From contig CADBRS010000177.1 in assembly GCA_902797125.1 (NCBI GenBank), forward strand, positions 1-33,880: a stretch of 33,880 nucleotides of DNA. The letters run 5' to 3'. The translations under genes and the position numbers were made by a program. The notes beneath the pieces were generated by a model that saw nothing but the letters and a program-made list of their open reading frames with translations, was not told the DNA's origin and did no database searches. The first letter of the stretch is position 1, and each line of letters starts with the position of its first letter. Below are positions 22,012 to 30,035 of this stretch, one piece after another. The stretch is from an uncultured Ruminococcus sp. (lineage in GTDB: Bacteria; Bacillota; Clostridia; Oscillospirales; CAG-272).

Positions 22012-23367
22012 TTACATCTGAACGATAGGCTTGTCTGAAGACTGTGCGATCCGTTCTTTTAAACGGGCTACGCAGTCTGCATAATCCATTTTTGACTGAT
22101 CTCCGCTCGTCATGTCTTTCAACGAGATCAGACCTTCCTTGATCTCATCCTCTCCGAGGAAAATGACATAAGGAACAGCCATCCTGTCAGCATAATGCAT
22201 CTTGCTCTTGAACTTGCCGCTCTCCAGATACAGCTGGGTTCTGATCCCTTCCGCTCTCAACTTTTCAGACAACGCGATGGCATCGCCCAAATCATCCGTC
22301 ATGGGCATGATCATCACATCCACGGCAGAACCGTTTGAACCGCTCAGATATTCTTTATCATTGAGGATAAAGAACAGCCTCGTCAAACCGATCGACATGC
22401 CTACGCCCGGAAGTTTTCTGTTCGTATAGTACTCAGCCAGATTGTCATACCTGCCTCCGGAACAGATGCTGCCGATTTCAGGATGCTTCAGCAGCGTCGT
22501 TTCATACACTGTTCCGGTGTAATAGTCCAATCCCCGAGCGATCGACAAATCGATCGTATAGTGAGTATCGGGCAATCCGAAGGCCCGGACAGCCCCAACG
22601 ACCGCCTTCATGTCGGCCAAGCCTTCATCAAAGAGATCGTTTTTCCCTGCAAACGTATCCAGTTTTGCAAAAATCTGTTCTTTGGTCCCTTTGAAGGCAA
22701 TCAGTTCAACGATGCTTTCGCACGCTTTGGGTCCTACCCCCAGATCTTTCAATTCCTCTTGAACTTTTTCGATCCCGATTTTGTCGATCTTGTCCACAAT
22801 GCGCAAAATATCAGCCGTCCTGTCCCGCACCTCCATCATGTCAAAGAATCCGGACAGGATTTTTCTGTTGTTCATACGGATCACGAAATCTTCAATACCC
22901 AGTTTGGTCAGAATATGGTAGATGATACTTGGGATCTCGGCATCATGAAAGATGCTGAGTTTCCCGTCTCCGATGATATCGATATCGGCCTGGTAAAATT
23001 CTCTGAAACGTCCTCTTTGTGCTCTCTCTCCTCTGTACACTTTTCCAATCTGATATCTGCGGAAAGGAAAAGCAAGATCCGGAGCATGCAGCGCGACATA
23101 TTTGGCGAGCGGGACGGTCAGGTCAAATCTCATCGTTAAGTCAGAGTCGCCTTTGTTGAAACGATAGATCTGCTTTTCTGTTTCGCCGCCTGCCTTTGCC
23201 AATAAGATCTCAGAAGATTCAAGAACAGGTGTGTCCAGAGGTGTAAAACCGTACAGGCGATAAACGTTTTCAAGCACGCTTTTAATCTGTTCGAATTTTT
23301 GTTGCTCCCCTGGAAGAAGTTCCATGAACCCGGGCAGTGTTCTGGGTTCGACAATAGTTTTTTCCAT
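22012..23367 (-). CDS. hisS: Histidine--tRNA ligase
   Basis: Class II histidyl-tRNA synthetase, cytoplasmic. It has 451 residues from the ATG at 23367, with GGAG nine bases upstream; an upstream TTG is less likely. Motifs are PRTLPGFMELLPGEQQKFEQI at the start, motif 1 LDTPVLESSEILLAKAGGETEKQIYRF, motif 2 FPFRRYQIGKVYRGERAQRGRFREFYQADIDIIG, the His-specific ARGLDYYTGTVYE, and motif 3 GGRYDNLAEYY with GVGMSIGLTRL. The C-terminal anticodon-binding domain begins near 340. It lies one base after the dehydratase-like gene, so it is the last gene of a three-gene unit. Confidence 0.97.
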   Translation of the reverse strand: MEKTIVEPRTLPGFMELLPGEQQKFEQIKSVLENVYRLYGFTPLDTPVLESSEILLAKAGGETEKQIYRFNKGDSDLTMRFDLTVPLAKYVALHAPDLAFPFRRYQIGKVYRGERAQRGRFREFYQADIDIIGDGKLSIFHDAEIPSIIYHILTKLGIEDFVIRMNNRKILSGFFDMMEVRDRTADILRIVDKIDKIGIEKVQEELKDLGVGPKACESIVELIAFKGTKEQIFAKLDTFAGKNDLFDEGLADMKAVVGAVRAFGLPDTHYTIDLSIARGLDYYTGTVYETTLLKHPEIGSICSGGRYDNLAEYYTNRKLPGVGMSIGLTRLFFILNDKEYLSGSNGSAVDVMIMPMTDDLGDAIALSEKLRAEGIRTQLYLESGKFKSKMHYADRMAVPYVIFLGEDEIKEGLISLKDMTSGDQSKMDYADCVARLKERIAQSSDKPIVQM

Positions 23368-23368
23368 A

Positions 23369-24718
23369 TTATTCAACTCCGTTGTGTTTCGCCATTAATT
23401 GTCTGGCATTTGCCAGCATCAGCTTCAGTCTGTTTTCCTGATTGATCCTGGTCGCCCCTGCATCATAATCGATCGCAACCAGATTGACGTCTGGGCACCG
23501 CTCTTTCACCGGTTTCATCATTCCCTTCCCGACGATATGATTGGGCAGACATCCGAAAGGCTGCGTGACAACGATATTCTCGATGCCCATGTCGGCCAGC
23601 TCCAGCATTTCTGCCGTCAGAAGCCACCCTTCGCCCATTTTGACCGCATGAGAGATCACCCCGTCCACCAACTGTTCTGTATGCGGGAACAGCGGCATCG
23701 GCCGGAACGAACTATATTGAGTAATCAGTTCTGAAATCTCTTTCTGCTTTTTCGTCAGATACGGATAGATCATTGACCCGATCAGGGCCGTTCCCCTCTT
23801 GATGCCGTAATAGGCATAATCGTACTTCATGTTTGCCACGCAATACATGATGAAATCCATCAATCCGGCCAAAACAGGTTCTGCACCTTCGGCGATCAGG
23901 TATTTTTCGAGTTCGTTGTTGCCCAAAGGTGAAAACTTGACAAAGATCTCGCCGACTATCCCGACCCTGACCTTTTTCTCATTGGTTTTCGGCAGGGCCT
24001 CAAAGTCTTTGATGATCTGGATATAATTCTGCCGAATGTGCCTTTTACTCATCCGTAAATGGGATATGTCGTCTATGATCGTATCGACCCACCGTGACGC
24101 AAGTGCATCAGCAGAACCTTTTTCTATCTCGTAGGGTTTGGACTGATTGACCAGACACATGAGCAGATCTCCGTAATAGAGAACGTACATGATGTCCCTC
24201 AGTTCCCGCGCAGATACCGTAAAACCGGGATTTTTCTCCAATCCGGCGAAGTTTACGGAAATGACAGGAACATAGTCATATCCGGCTTTTTTCAGTGCCT
24301 TGCGGGCCAGATGGATATAGTTGGAAGCTCTGCATCCGCCCCCTGTCTGAGGATAGAGAAAAGCGATTTTATGAGGGTCGTAATCTCCGCTCTGCAATGC
24401 TTCCAGCATCTGTCCTATGATCAATTGGGCCGGATAGCAAATATCATTGTGGACATTGAGTAACCCCGCATCAATGACTTTTCTGCTGTCTCCGTGAAGG
24501 CCGTATTCCATCAATACCGCATTGTAGCCGTAAATCCGAAGCACTCTGCACGCAAGTTCGAGATGGATGGGCAGCATATTCGGCATCAGAATCGTGTGAG
24601 TTGCCTTCATCTCTTTGGTGAAAACAGCCCGAGTCGTTTCTCGTTTGTCGCATCTGAGCCGGCAGTCAGCGCAAGACTCTGCCTCGCAGTTTTTCGGGAT
24701 GATTTTTTGTTTTCCCAT
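23369..24718 (-). CDS. 2-hydroxyacyl-CoA dehydratase-like (HgdB-type) iron-sulfur protein
   Basis: A 449-residue cytoplasmic protein related to the HgdB/BcrB-type D-component family often found with CoA-dehydratase activases. An N-terminal cysteine cluster is present (C11, C16, C19, C23), and later cysteines occur in DICYPAQL and GGGCRASNY, consistent with Fe-S binding. The block RVGIVGEIFVKFSPLGNNELEKYLIAEGAEPV is characteristic of the family. It starts 4 bases after the activase stop, in another frame, with its own AGGGG ribosome site. In many Firmicutes the activase and this domain form one long protein of about 1400 residues, so here the two parts are separate genes. The substrate is not known. 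Confidence 0.75.
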   Translation of the reverse strand: MGKQKIIPKNCEAESCADCRLRCDKRETTRAVFTKEMKATHTILMPNMLPIHLELACRVLRIYGYNAVLMEYGLHGDSRKVIDAGLLNVHNDICYPAQLIIGQMLEALQSGDYDPHKIAFLYPQTGGGCRASNYIHLARKALKKAGYDYVPVISVNFAGLEKNPGFTVSARELRDIMYVLYYGDLLMCLVNQSKPYEIEKGSADALASRWVDTIIDDISHLRMSKRHIRQNYIQIIKDFEALPKTNEKKVRVGIVGEIFVKFSPLGNNELEKYLIAEGAEPVLAGLMDFIMYCVANMKYDYAYYGIKRGTALIGSMIYPYLTKKQKEISELITQYSSFRPMPLFPHTEQLVDGVISHAVKMGEGWLLTAEMLELADMGIENIVVTQPFGCLPNHIVGKGMMKPVKERCPDVNLVAIDYDAGATRINQENRLKLMLANARQLMAKHNGVE

Positions 24719-24722
24719 ATAA

Positions 24723-27707
24723 TCACCCCTGTTCCTTCAATTTCCGGGAAGCTTCAACTGCACCGATCAAACTGCGCAACCGGATTCGGACAGCGCCCAA
24801 ATTCGTGATCTCATCAATTTTGATCTGCGTATAGTATTTTCCCTTTTCCTCAAGTATCGAGCGGACTTCATCCGTCGTGATCGCATCGACACCGCAACCG
24901 AAGGAAACCAGCTGTACCAACTGTACATCCTCGTTTTCGGTCGCATATTTGGCGGCCCGGTACAAACGGGTATGGTAGGTCCATTGATTCAGTACATGCA
25001 CTTCAACGGGTGGCGCAAGCTCTGCGACACTGTCCTCGCTTAAAACTGTAAAACCTAACGAGTTGGCCAATTTGTCTATCCCATGTCCGATTTCCGGATC
25101 GATATGATAAGGTCGACCTGCCAAAATCATGATCGGGCGGCCCTTCTCTCTGGATTCCGCAATAGCCTTGCTGCCCGTTCTGCGAATGTCCTCCATCCAA
25201 TTCCGATAGAATTCCAAACCGCTGTGAACAGCCTTGTTTACCTCAGATCTGGACACATCAATGCCTTCTTTGATAATGAAATCAAAGAACTGCTTCTGCA
25301 TCATTTTTTCATTGTTCAAATTGAAATACGGATACCAGAACCGTACGTTTTTGAGCGATTCCATGTTCCCTGCCAGCAACTCGGAATAGTATGCCACGAC
25401 AGGACAATTGTAGTAATTATCCCCCGCTTTCTCATTGACATTGTATGTCAATCCGGGGTAGAAAATCGTGTCGACACCTTTTTCGATCAAGTCTTCGACG
25501 TGCCCATGCATGATCTTGGCAGGATAACAGGCCGTATCAGATGGAATGCTGTATTGACCCTTGGAATAGATCTCTCTTGATGAATGGCCCGAATAAACTA
25601 CGCGGAAACCCAATTCGGTAAACAGCTTGTGCCACAAAGGTGCCAGTTCATACATGCCGAGAGCCATCGGAAATCCGACCGTCCCTCTTCTCCCCTCGCC
25701 GCAATCCGTTTTCAGGGCCTCGATCTTTTCCCTCTTGTATTCATACAGATTGGGCAGTATCTCATAGGACCCGGGAGCCATTCCGGCTCCTTTTTCGCAG
25801 CGGTTCCCGGAAATATACTTTTCATTGCCGTTGAACATATTGATGGTCAACTGGCAGCGATTGGAGCATCCGTGGCAAGTCGCAGATTTGGACATGTGCG
25901 TCAGATCTTCAACCTCTTGCCGGCTCAAAAGCTGTGATGATTCTTTTCTCTGATCCTTTGCGTACAATGCAGCGCCGAAAGCACCCATCAAACCGGCGAT
26001 TTGCGGGCGGACTACCTCTTGCCCGATCTCTTTTTCAAAGCTGCGAAGAACCGTATCGTTCAAGAAAGTTCCGCCTTGAACGACGACATGAGTTCCGAGT
26101 TCTTGAGGAGAATGCGCCCGAATGACTTTATAGATGGCGTTCTTGACCACGCTCATGGAAAGGCCCGCAACGATGTCGCTGACTTCCGCTCCGTCCTTCT
26201 GCGCCTGTTTGACCGAAGAATTCATGAACACGGTACACCTGGTTCCCAACTGTACCGGTGCTTTAGCAAATAATCCGAGTTTTGCAAAAGAGGCAGCGTC
26301 GTAGCCCATCGACTTGGCAAAAGTTTCAATGAACGAACCGCAGCCTGATGAGCAAGCTTCGTTCAACATGATGGAGTCGATCGCCCCGTTTTTGATTTTA
26401 AAGCATTTGATATCCTGACCGCCGATGTCCAGGATGAAATCGACGTCCGGATTGAAATAATGCGCTGCTGTGAAGTGAGCCAGTGTTTCCACCACTCCGT
26501 TGTCGACATGAAAAGCATGTTTGATCAGTTCTTCCCCGTAACCGGTCACCGAACTGCCTACAATACGGATATGGTCGCCCATGATCTGATAGACTTCCAA
26601 AAGGCACTTTCTGATCACTTCCACGGGATTGCCCTGATTGGAGGAATAGTACGAATAGAGAATCTGGTTCTGGTCTCCGATCAGAACCATCTTGGTCGTC
26701 GTGCTCCCGCAGTCGATACCCAGATAGGCATCCCCCGAATACAGGGCGGGATCCGCCATGGGCACATCGGCTTTCGCATGTCTTTCCAGAAAGGCCTGGT
26801 AGTCGGCCTCGTCACGGAACAGGGGCTCGTTGTGAGCCGTTTCGGTCTTGACGCCTAAACTTCTCTCCAGCGCCTCTGTCAGCGTGTCATATGTGAATTC
26901 TTTTTTGTCTCTGTATGCAAATAAAGCGGCTCCCAAGGCAACCGAAAAACGTCCGTATTCCGGGAATATCGCTGTTTCGTCAGTCAGTTTCAAAACGTCG
27001 ACAAAAGCTTTGCGAAGCCCCTTGCAGAAGTAAAGCGGTCCACCCAGAAACATGATCTTTCCACTGAATCTTCTGCCCTGTGCCAGCCCTGCGATCGTCT
27101 GATTGACCACAGCATAATAGATACTGGCCGCCACATTTTCTTTTTTTGCTCCTTGATTCAGCAACGGCTGAACGTCTGTTTTGGCGAACACGCCGCACCG
27201 GGATGCGATCGGATAGATCCGGTCGGCTTTGAGGGCCAGCTCATCCATCTCCTCGTTGGTCACGTTCAGAAGTGTGGCCATCTGATCGATAAAGGCACCT
27301 GTGCCTCCGGCGCAGGTCCCGTTCATCCGTTCATCCATGCCGCCTTCGAAGAAAATGACTTTGGCATCCTCTCCGCCCAGTTCAATAACAGCTCCTGTAT
27401 CAGGCTGTAATTCCCTCACAACTTCGCCTGTCGCAAAAACTTCCTGAACGAAAGGCAAGCCGGCCGCTTTCGCCATGCCCAATCCTGCAGAACCGGACAC
27501 AGACACGCCAAAAGGCGTTTCGCCGAGATAGCTTTTGGCCTCCCGGATCATTTCAAGCGTTTTGATCCGAACCTGAGAAAAATGACGTTCATATTTTGAA
27601 TATACAGTCTTCCCGTCCTGGATAATGACGATTTTGGCTGTAGTCGATCCGATATCTATTCCGATGTAGGTCCCTGTTCCGGTGTTCACTGTCCACTGAT
27701 TATCCAA
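24723..27707 (-). CDS. Tandem acyl-CoA dehydratase activase (BadF/BadG/BcrA/BcrD-type ATPase)
   Basis: A 994-residue cytoplasmic protein with two ASKHA-type ATPase units, each starting with a phosphate loop: GIDIGSTTAK (residue 16) and GIDCGSTTTK (330). Each has the two cysteines of the activase [4Fe-4S] site (C132 and C171; C452 and C491). Classic activators such as HgdC use ATP to push an electron into a dehydratase. A further cysteine group at C611, C614, C618 and C637 follows. The last 350 residues match the DUF2229-type domain (PSDTACYPAKIMHGH). The start is TTG at 27707, with GGAGG ten bases upstream. It is the first gene of the activase-dehydratase-hisS unit. The physiological partner is unknown. 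Confidence 0.85.
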   Translation of the reverse strand: MDNQWTVNTGTGTYIGIDIGSTTAKIVIIQDGKTVYSKYERHFSQVRIKTLEMIREAKSYLGETPFGVSVSGSAGLGMAKAAGLPFVQEVFATGEVVRELQPDTGAVIELGGEDAKVIFFEGGMDERMNGTCAGGTGAFIDQMATLLNVTNEEMDELALKADRIYPIASRCGVFAKTDVQPLLNQGAKKENVAASIYYAVVNQTIAGLAQGRRFSGKIMFLGGPLYFCKGLRKAFVDVLKLTDETAIFPEYGRFSVALGAALFAYRDKKEFTYDTLTEALERSLGVKTETAHNEPLFRDEADYQAFLERHAKADVPMADPALYSGDAYLGIDCGSTTTKMVLIGDQNQILYSYYSSNQGNPVEVIRKCLLEVYQIMGDHIRIVGSSVTGYGEELIKHAFHVDNGVVETLAHFTAAHYFNPDVDFILDIGGQDIKCFKIKNGAIDSIMLNEACSSGCGSFIETFAKSMGYDAASFAKLGLFAKAPVQLGTRCTVFMNSSVKQAQKDGAEVSDIVAGLSMSVVKNAIYKVIRAHSPQELGTHVVVQGGTFLNDTVLRSFEKEIGQEVVRPQIAGLMGAFGAALYAKDQRKESSQLLSRQEVEDLTHMSKSATCHGCSNRCQLTINMFNGNEKYISGNRCEKGAGMAPGSYEILPNLYEYKREKIEALKTDCGEGRRGTVGFPMALGMYELAPLWHKLFTELGFRVVYSGHSSREIYSKGQYSIPSDTACYPAKIMHGHVEDLIEKGVDTIFYPGLTYNVNEKAGDNYYNCPVVAYYSELLAGNMESLKNVRFWYPYFNLNNEKMMQKQFFDFIIKEGIDVSRSEVNKAVHSGLEFYRNWMEDIRRTGSKAIAESREKGRPIMILAGRPYHIDPEIGHGIDKLANSLGFTVLSEDSVAELAPPVEVHVLNQWTYHTRLYRAAKYATENEDVQLVQLVSFGCGVDAITTDEVRSILEEKGKYYTQIKIDEITNLGAVRIRLRSLIGAVEASRKLKEQG

Positions 27708-27744
27708 AACTCAGGCACCTCCTTAACTGTTCTTTGCTCCTGTT

Positions 27745-27774
27745 TATCACAAAAAGATGAACAATCTGTGACAA
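27745..27774 (-). promoter_or_regulatory. Possible promoter and operator of the activase operon
   Basis: On the minus strand TTGTCA (27769-27774) and TGTGAT (27746-27751) are 17 bases apart. The -35 is good and the -10 is weak. An inverted repeat TCACA-n15-TGTGA (27747-27771) overlaps both boxes, so a regulator could bind there. It lies about 40 bases before the TTG start. Confidence 0.4.
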
Positions 27775-27794
27775 AACAGAAAATCACGCCCGGG

Positions 27795-27812
27795 GTCGGT
27801 TTCTCCCCCGAC
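27795..27812 (-). terminator. Weak hairpin after the rhamnosidase gene
   Basis: A GTCGG/CCGAC stem (27795-27799 with 27808-27812) with a purine-rich loop lies 19 bases after the stop. A moderately T-rich stretch follows only at some distance on the minus strand. Termination here is uncertain. Confidence 0.3.
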
Positions 27813-27830
27813 ATTAACATGACTGAAACG

Positions 27831-30035
27831 CTATGGCTCTTCGAGTAAAGCCAATTCCAGCCGATTGTCGCCACCGTGCAATGGTGTTACCGTCCCCTGG
27901 AATCTGAACTCTGCATGGGCACTTTGGGGGACTTTGATATGTGCGATTAACTTGCCCGGTTCGATCCGCCACGAAACCACGATCGGTCCTTCAGGAGTCA
28001 CGATGGAACCCGAAGCACTGTCCAGCTTTTTCGGGATCTTTGGCTCGATATAAACTGACTGATAGCCACAGCTTCCGGGGTTTTGACGGATGCCGAGGAT
28101 ATGCCTGAACAGCGAGCGGACACATGCTCCGAATGCAGGATGGCAGTGGGAGCCTCTGCCGTCGAAATACTCCCACAGAGTGCTGGCTTTCTGATCTTTC
28201 AAGTAGAGGAATGTACCTTTTTCCCGATTGGAAAGAATCTTGTAAGCCACATCGGCATACCCGTTCTGGAAAAGGACATCGATCAGTTTGTCCGTACCGA
28301 AAAATCCCGAGTCGAAAACGGGGTGCTCGTCATAATATTCTGCGAGATTGCTCAGGGTTCGCGGATCCTCGTTCAAAAGAATATCCAAAGCAAACGCGTT
28401 TGCTGCTTTCCGACCTCCGCAATAATTGCCGGTTTCTCTCTCATAAAATGTACGATGAACGGCTTTCCGAATCCGCTCAGCCTGCGCCTGGATCTTCTTG
28501 GCCTCCCGCGCATCGCCCAGAACCTCAGCCATTCCCGAAAGATGAGTCAGCTGATGAACAAAAGCGCAGGAATTCACAAACGGTTCCGGCAGTTCCGGAC
28601 CTTGCATGGAAGCCCAGTCACCCAGACACCAGCCTTTTTCTTCTTCCCTGACGATCAGATCGTTATCTGTTCTGGTCAGCATATAATCCCGCCATTTCAG
28701 CATGGCCGGATAAGCGCGCTGCAAAACGTCGAGTTCCCCGTATTGCCGCCAGTAACGGTACGTGACTTCGACAATGGCTCCGCCCCACTCGGCAGGACCT
28801 CCGCCTCCGCCCATAAAAGGAGCGGTATGGGTCACGTGCCCGGTTTTCTTGTCCTGACAGTCCAGAATATCCTGGAGCCATTTTTTGTAAAACGATTTAC
28901 TGTTTAAAAGCAGCATGGCGGCCTCGGCGGTCACCTGCCCGTCTCCGGTATAACCCAATCTTTCCCTGTGGGGGCAGTCCGAAGGAACCCCGCAGTGCAT
29001 GTTTGTCAATTGGGTCGCCATGTAGGTCGAATACAGATAATACAATCCCTCGCTGGGACTGTGGAAGGTGGAAAGACGCTCGATATTGGAATGGACTTCG
29101 CTGATCACGATCTCGCAATTTTTGCCCTCTACCGAGAAAAACCGAAAAGCGTGCCACACAAACCGGGGCACGAAAACCGTGGTCGTTCCATCGCAAATGA
29201 AGACGTCTTCCTGGATCTGCGGTCTTCCGGAACCGCAAACATGATGACTTCCGGTCGATTCGAAGTTGATGGACCCGTCTTCATTGAGCAGTTCGCCATA
29301 CTGTATCTTGATCACGGAACCTGCAGGACCCGAGGCATGGACGACCGGAATGCCGCTCATGACTTCCTTGGCATCATATACGATCCTGTCGTCCAGCACG
29401 GCGGCCACGTCCGGCATGACCGTCCGGATCACTTTGTCCGTCGGACATGTCTGAAGCGTCAACTCGCCTTGTGGTCCGTCGACCAGTTCAACAGATTTCA
29501 TCACATGCTGTTTATTTGCAAGTCTCGCGTCATGGATCTCTCCGATGAACAGCTGGCTATAGATGATATGGCTCAAATAGTAGGATTCTGTCCCGTCGCT
29601 CATGACGGTCTGCTTTCCGTTCTCGGTCAAAATCTCCGCGCAGAAACGGGCCAGAAGCCTGTCTCCGTAGTCCATTTTCCCCTCTACGACCCGTTCCGTC
29701 TGACGATACCATCCGTTTCCCAGCATGATCTCGAATTTGTTTTCGCCTGAAGAAAGCAGGTGTCCGATCTCATACGACAGATAGTACACGCGATAGGTCG
29801 GATTGGGACTTAAAGGATACAACAGCCCGGAATAATCTCTCGGTGAGTAATCAGACTGACACGGGACCAGCAAATCATCAGAGACCCGCTTGCCGTTGAT
29901 ATAGAGTTGGAAGAAACCTAATCCTGTGATCTCAATGGTCGCGCTCTGAGGTTTCTTTTCCAGTGTAAATTTTTTAACGATAACCGGAAGCGCCGGTTCA
30001 GTTCCGCACGCGATCCAACTGGCTTTTTCAATCAT
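27831..30035 (-). CDS. Alpha-L-rhamnosidase, family GH78
   Basis: A 734-residue inverting glycosidase that removes alpha-L-rhamnose from glycosides. There is no signal peptide, so it acts in the cytoplasm. The N-terminal beta region has GLGFFQLYINGKRVSDD (38-54), LGNGWY (105-110) and FIGEIHDAR (163-171), typical of GH78. The (alpha/alpha)6 barrel carries PSDCPHRERLGYTGDG (351-366), whose E358 is the likely general acid, and LWEYFDGRGSHCH with E622 the likely general base. ATG at 30035 has AGAGGA upstream and overlaps the murC stop by ATGA. No sugar transporter or rhamnose pathway genes are nearby, so its substrate is unclear. Confidence 0.88.
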   Translation of the reverse strand: MIEKASWIACGTEPALPVIVKKFTLEKKPQSATIEITGLGFFQLYINGKRVSDDLLVPCQSDYSPRDYSGLLYPLSPNPTYRVYYLSYEIGHLLSSGENKFEIMLGNGWYRQTERVVEGKMDYGDRLLARFCAEILTENGKQTVMSDGTESYYLSHIIYSQLFIGEIHDARLANKQHVMKSVELVDGPQGELTLQTCPTDKVIRTVMPDVAAVLDDRIVYDAKEVMSGIPVVHASGPAGSVIKIQYGELLNEDGSINFESTGSHHVCGSGRPQIQEDVFICDGTTTVFVPRFVWHAFRFFSVEGKNCEIVISEVHSNIERLSTFHSPSEGLYYLYSTYMATQLTNMHCGVPSDCPHRERLGYTGDGQVTAEAAMLLLNSKSFYKKWLQDILDCQDKKTGHVTHTAPFMGGGGGPAEWGGAIVEVTYRYWRQYGELDVLQRAYPAMLKWRDYMLTRTDNDLIVREEEKGWCLGDWASMQGPELPEPFVNSCAFVHQLTHLSGMAEVLGDAREAKKIQAQAERIRKAVHRTFYERETGNYCGGRKAANAFALDILLNEDPRTLSNLAEYYDEHPVFDSGFFGTDKLIDVLFQNGYADVAYKILSNREKGTFLYLKDQKASTLWEYFDGRGSHCHPAFGACVRSLFRHILGIRQNPGSCGYQSVYIEPKIPKKLDSASGSIVTPEGPIVVSWRIEPGKLIAHIKVPQSAHAEFRFQGTVTPLHGGDNRLELALLEEP

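Noticed and set aside
24718..24725. A sequencing frameshift joining activase and dehydratase-like genes
   Set aside because: The downstream gene has a proper ATG and an AGGGG site seven bases away, and starts with its own cysteine cluster; separate genes explain the data better.
28083..29750. Long open frames antisense to the rhamnosidase
   Set aside because: They lie opposite a well-supported GH78 gene and have no independent signals.
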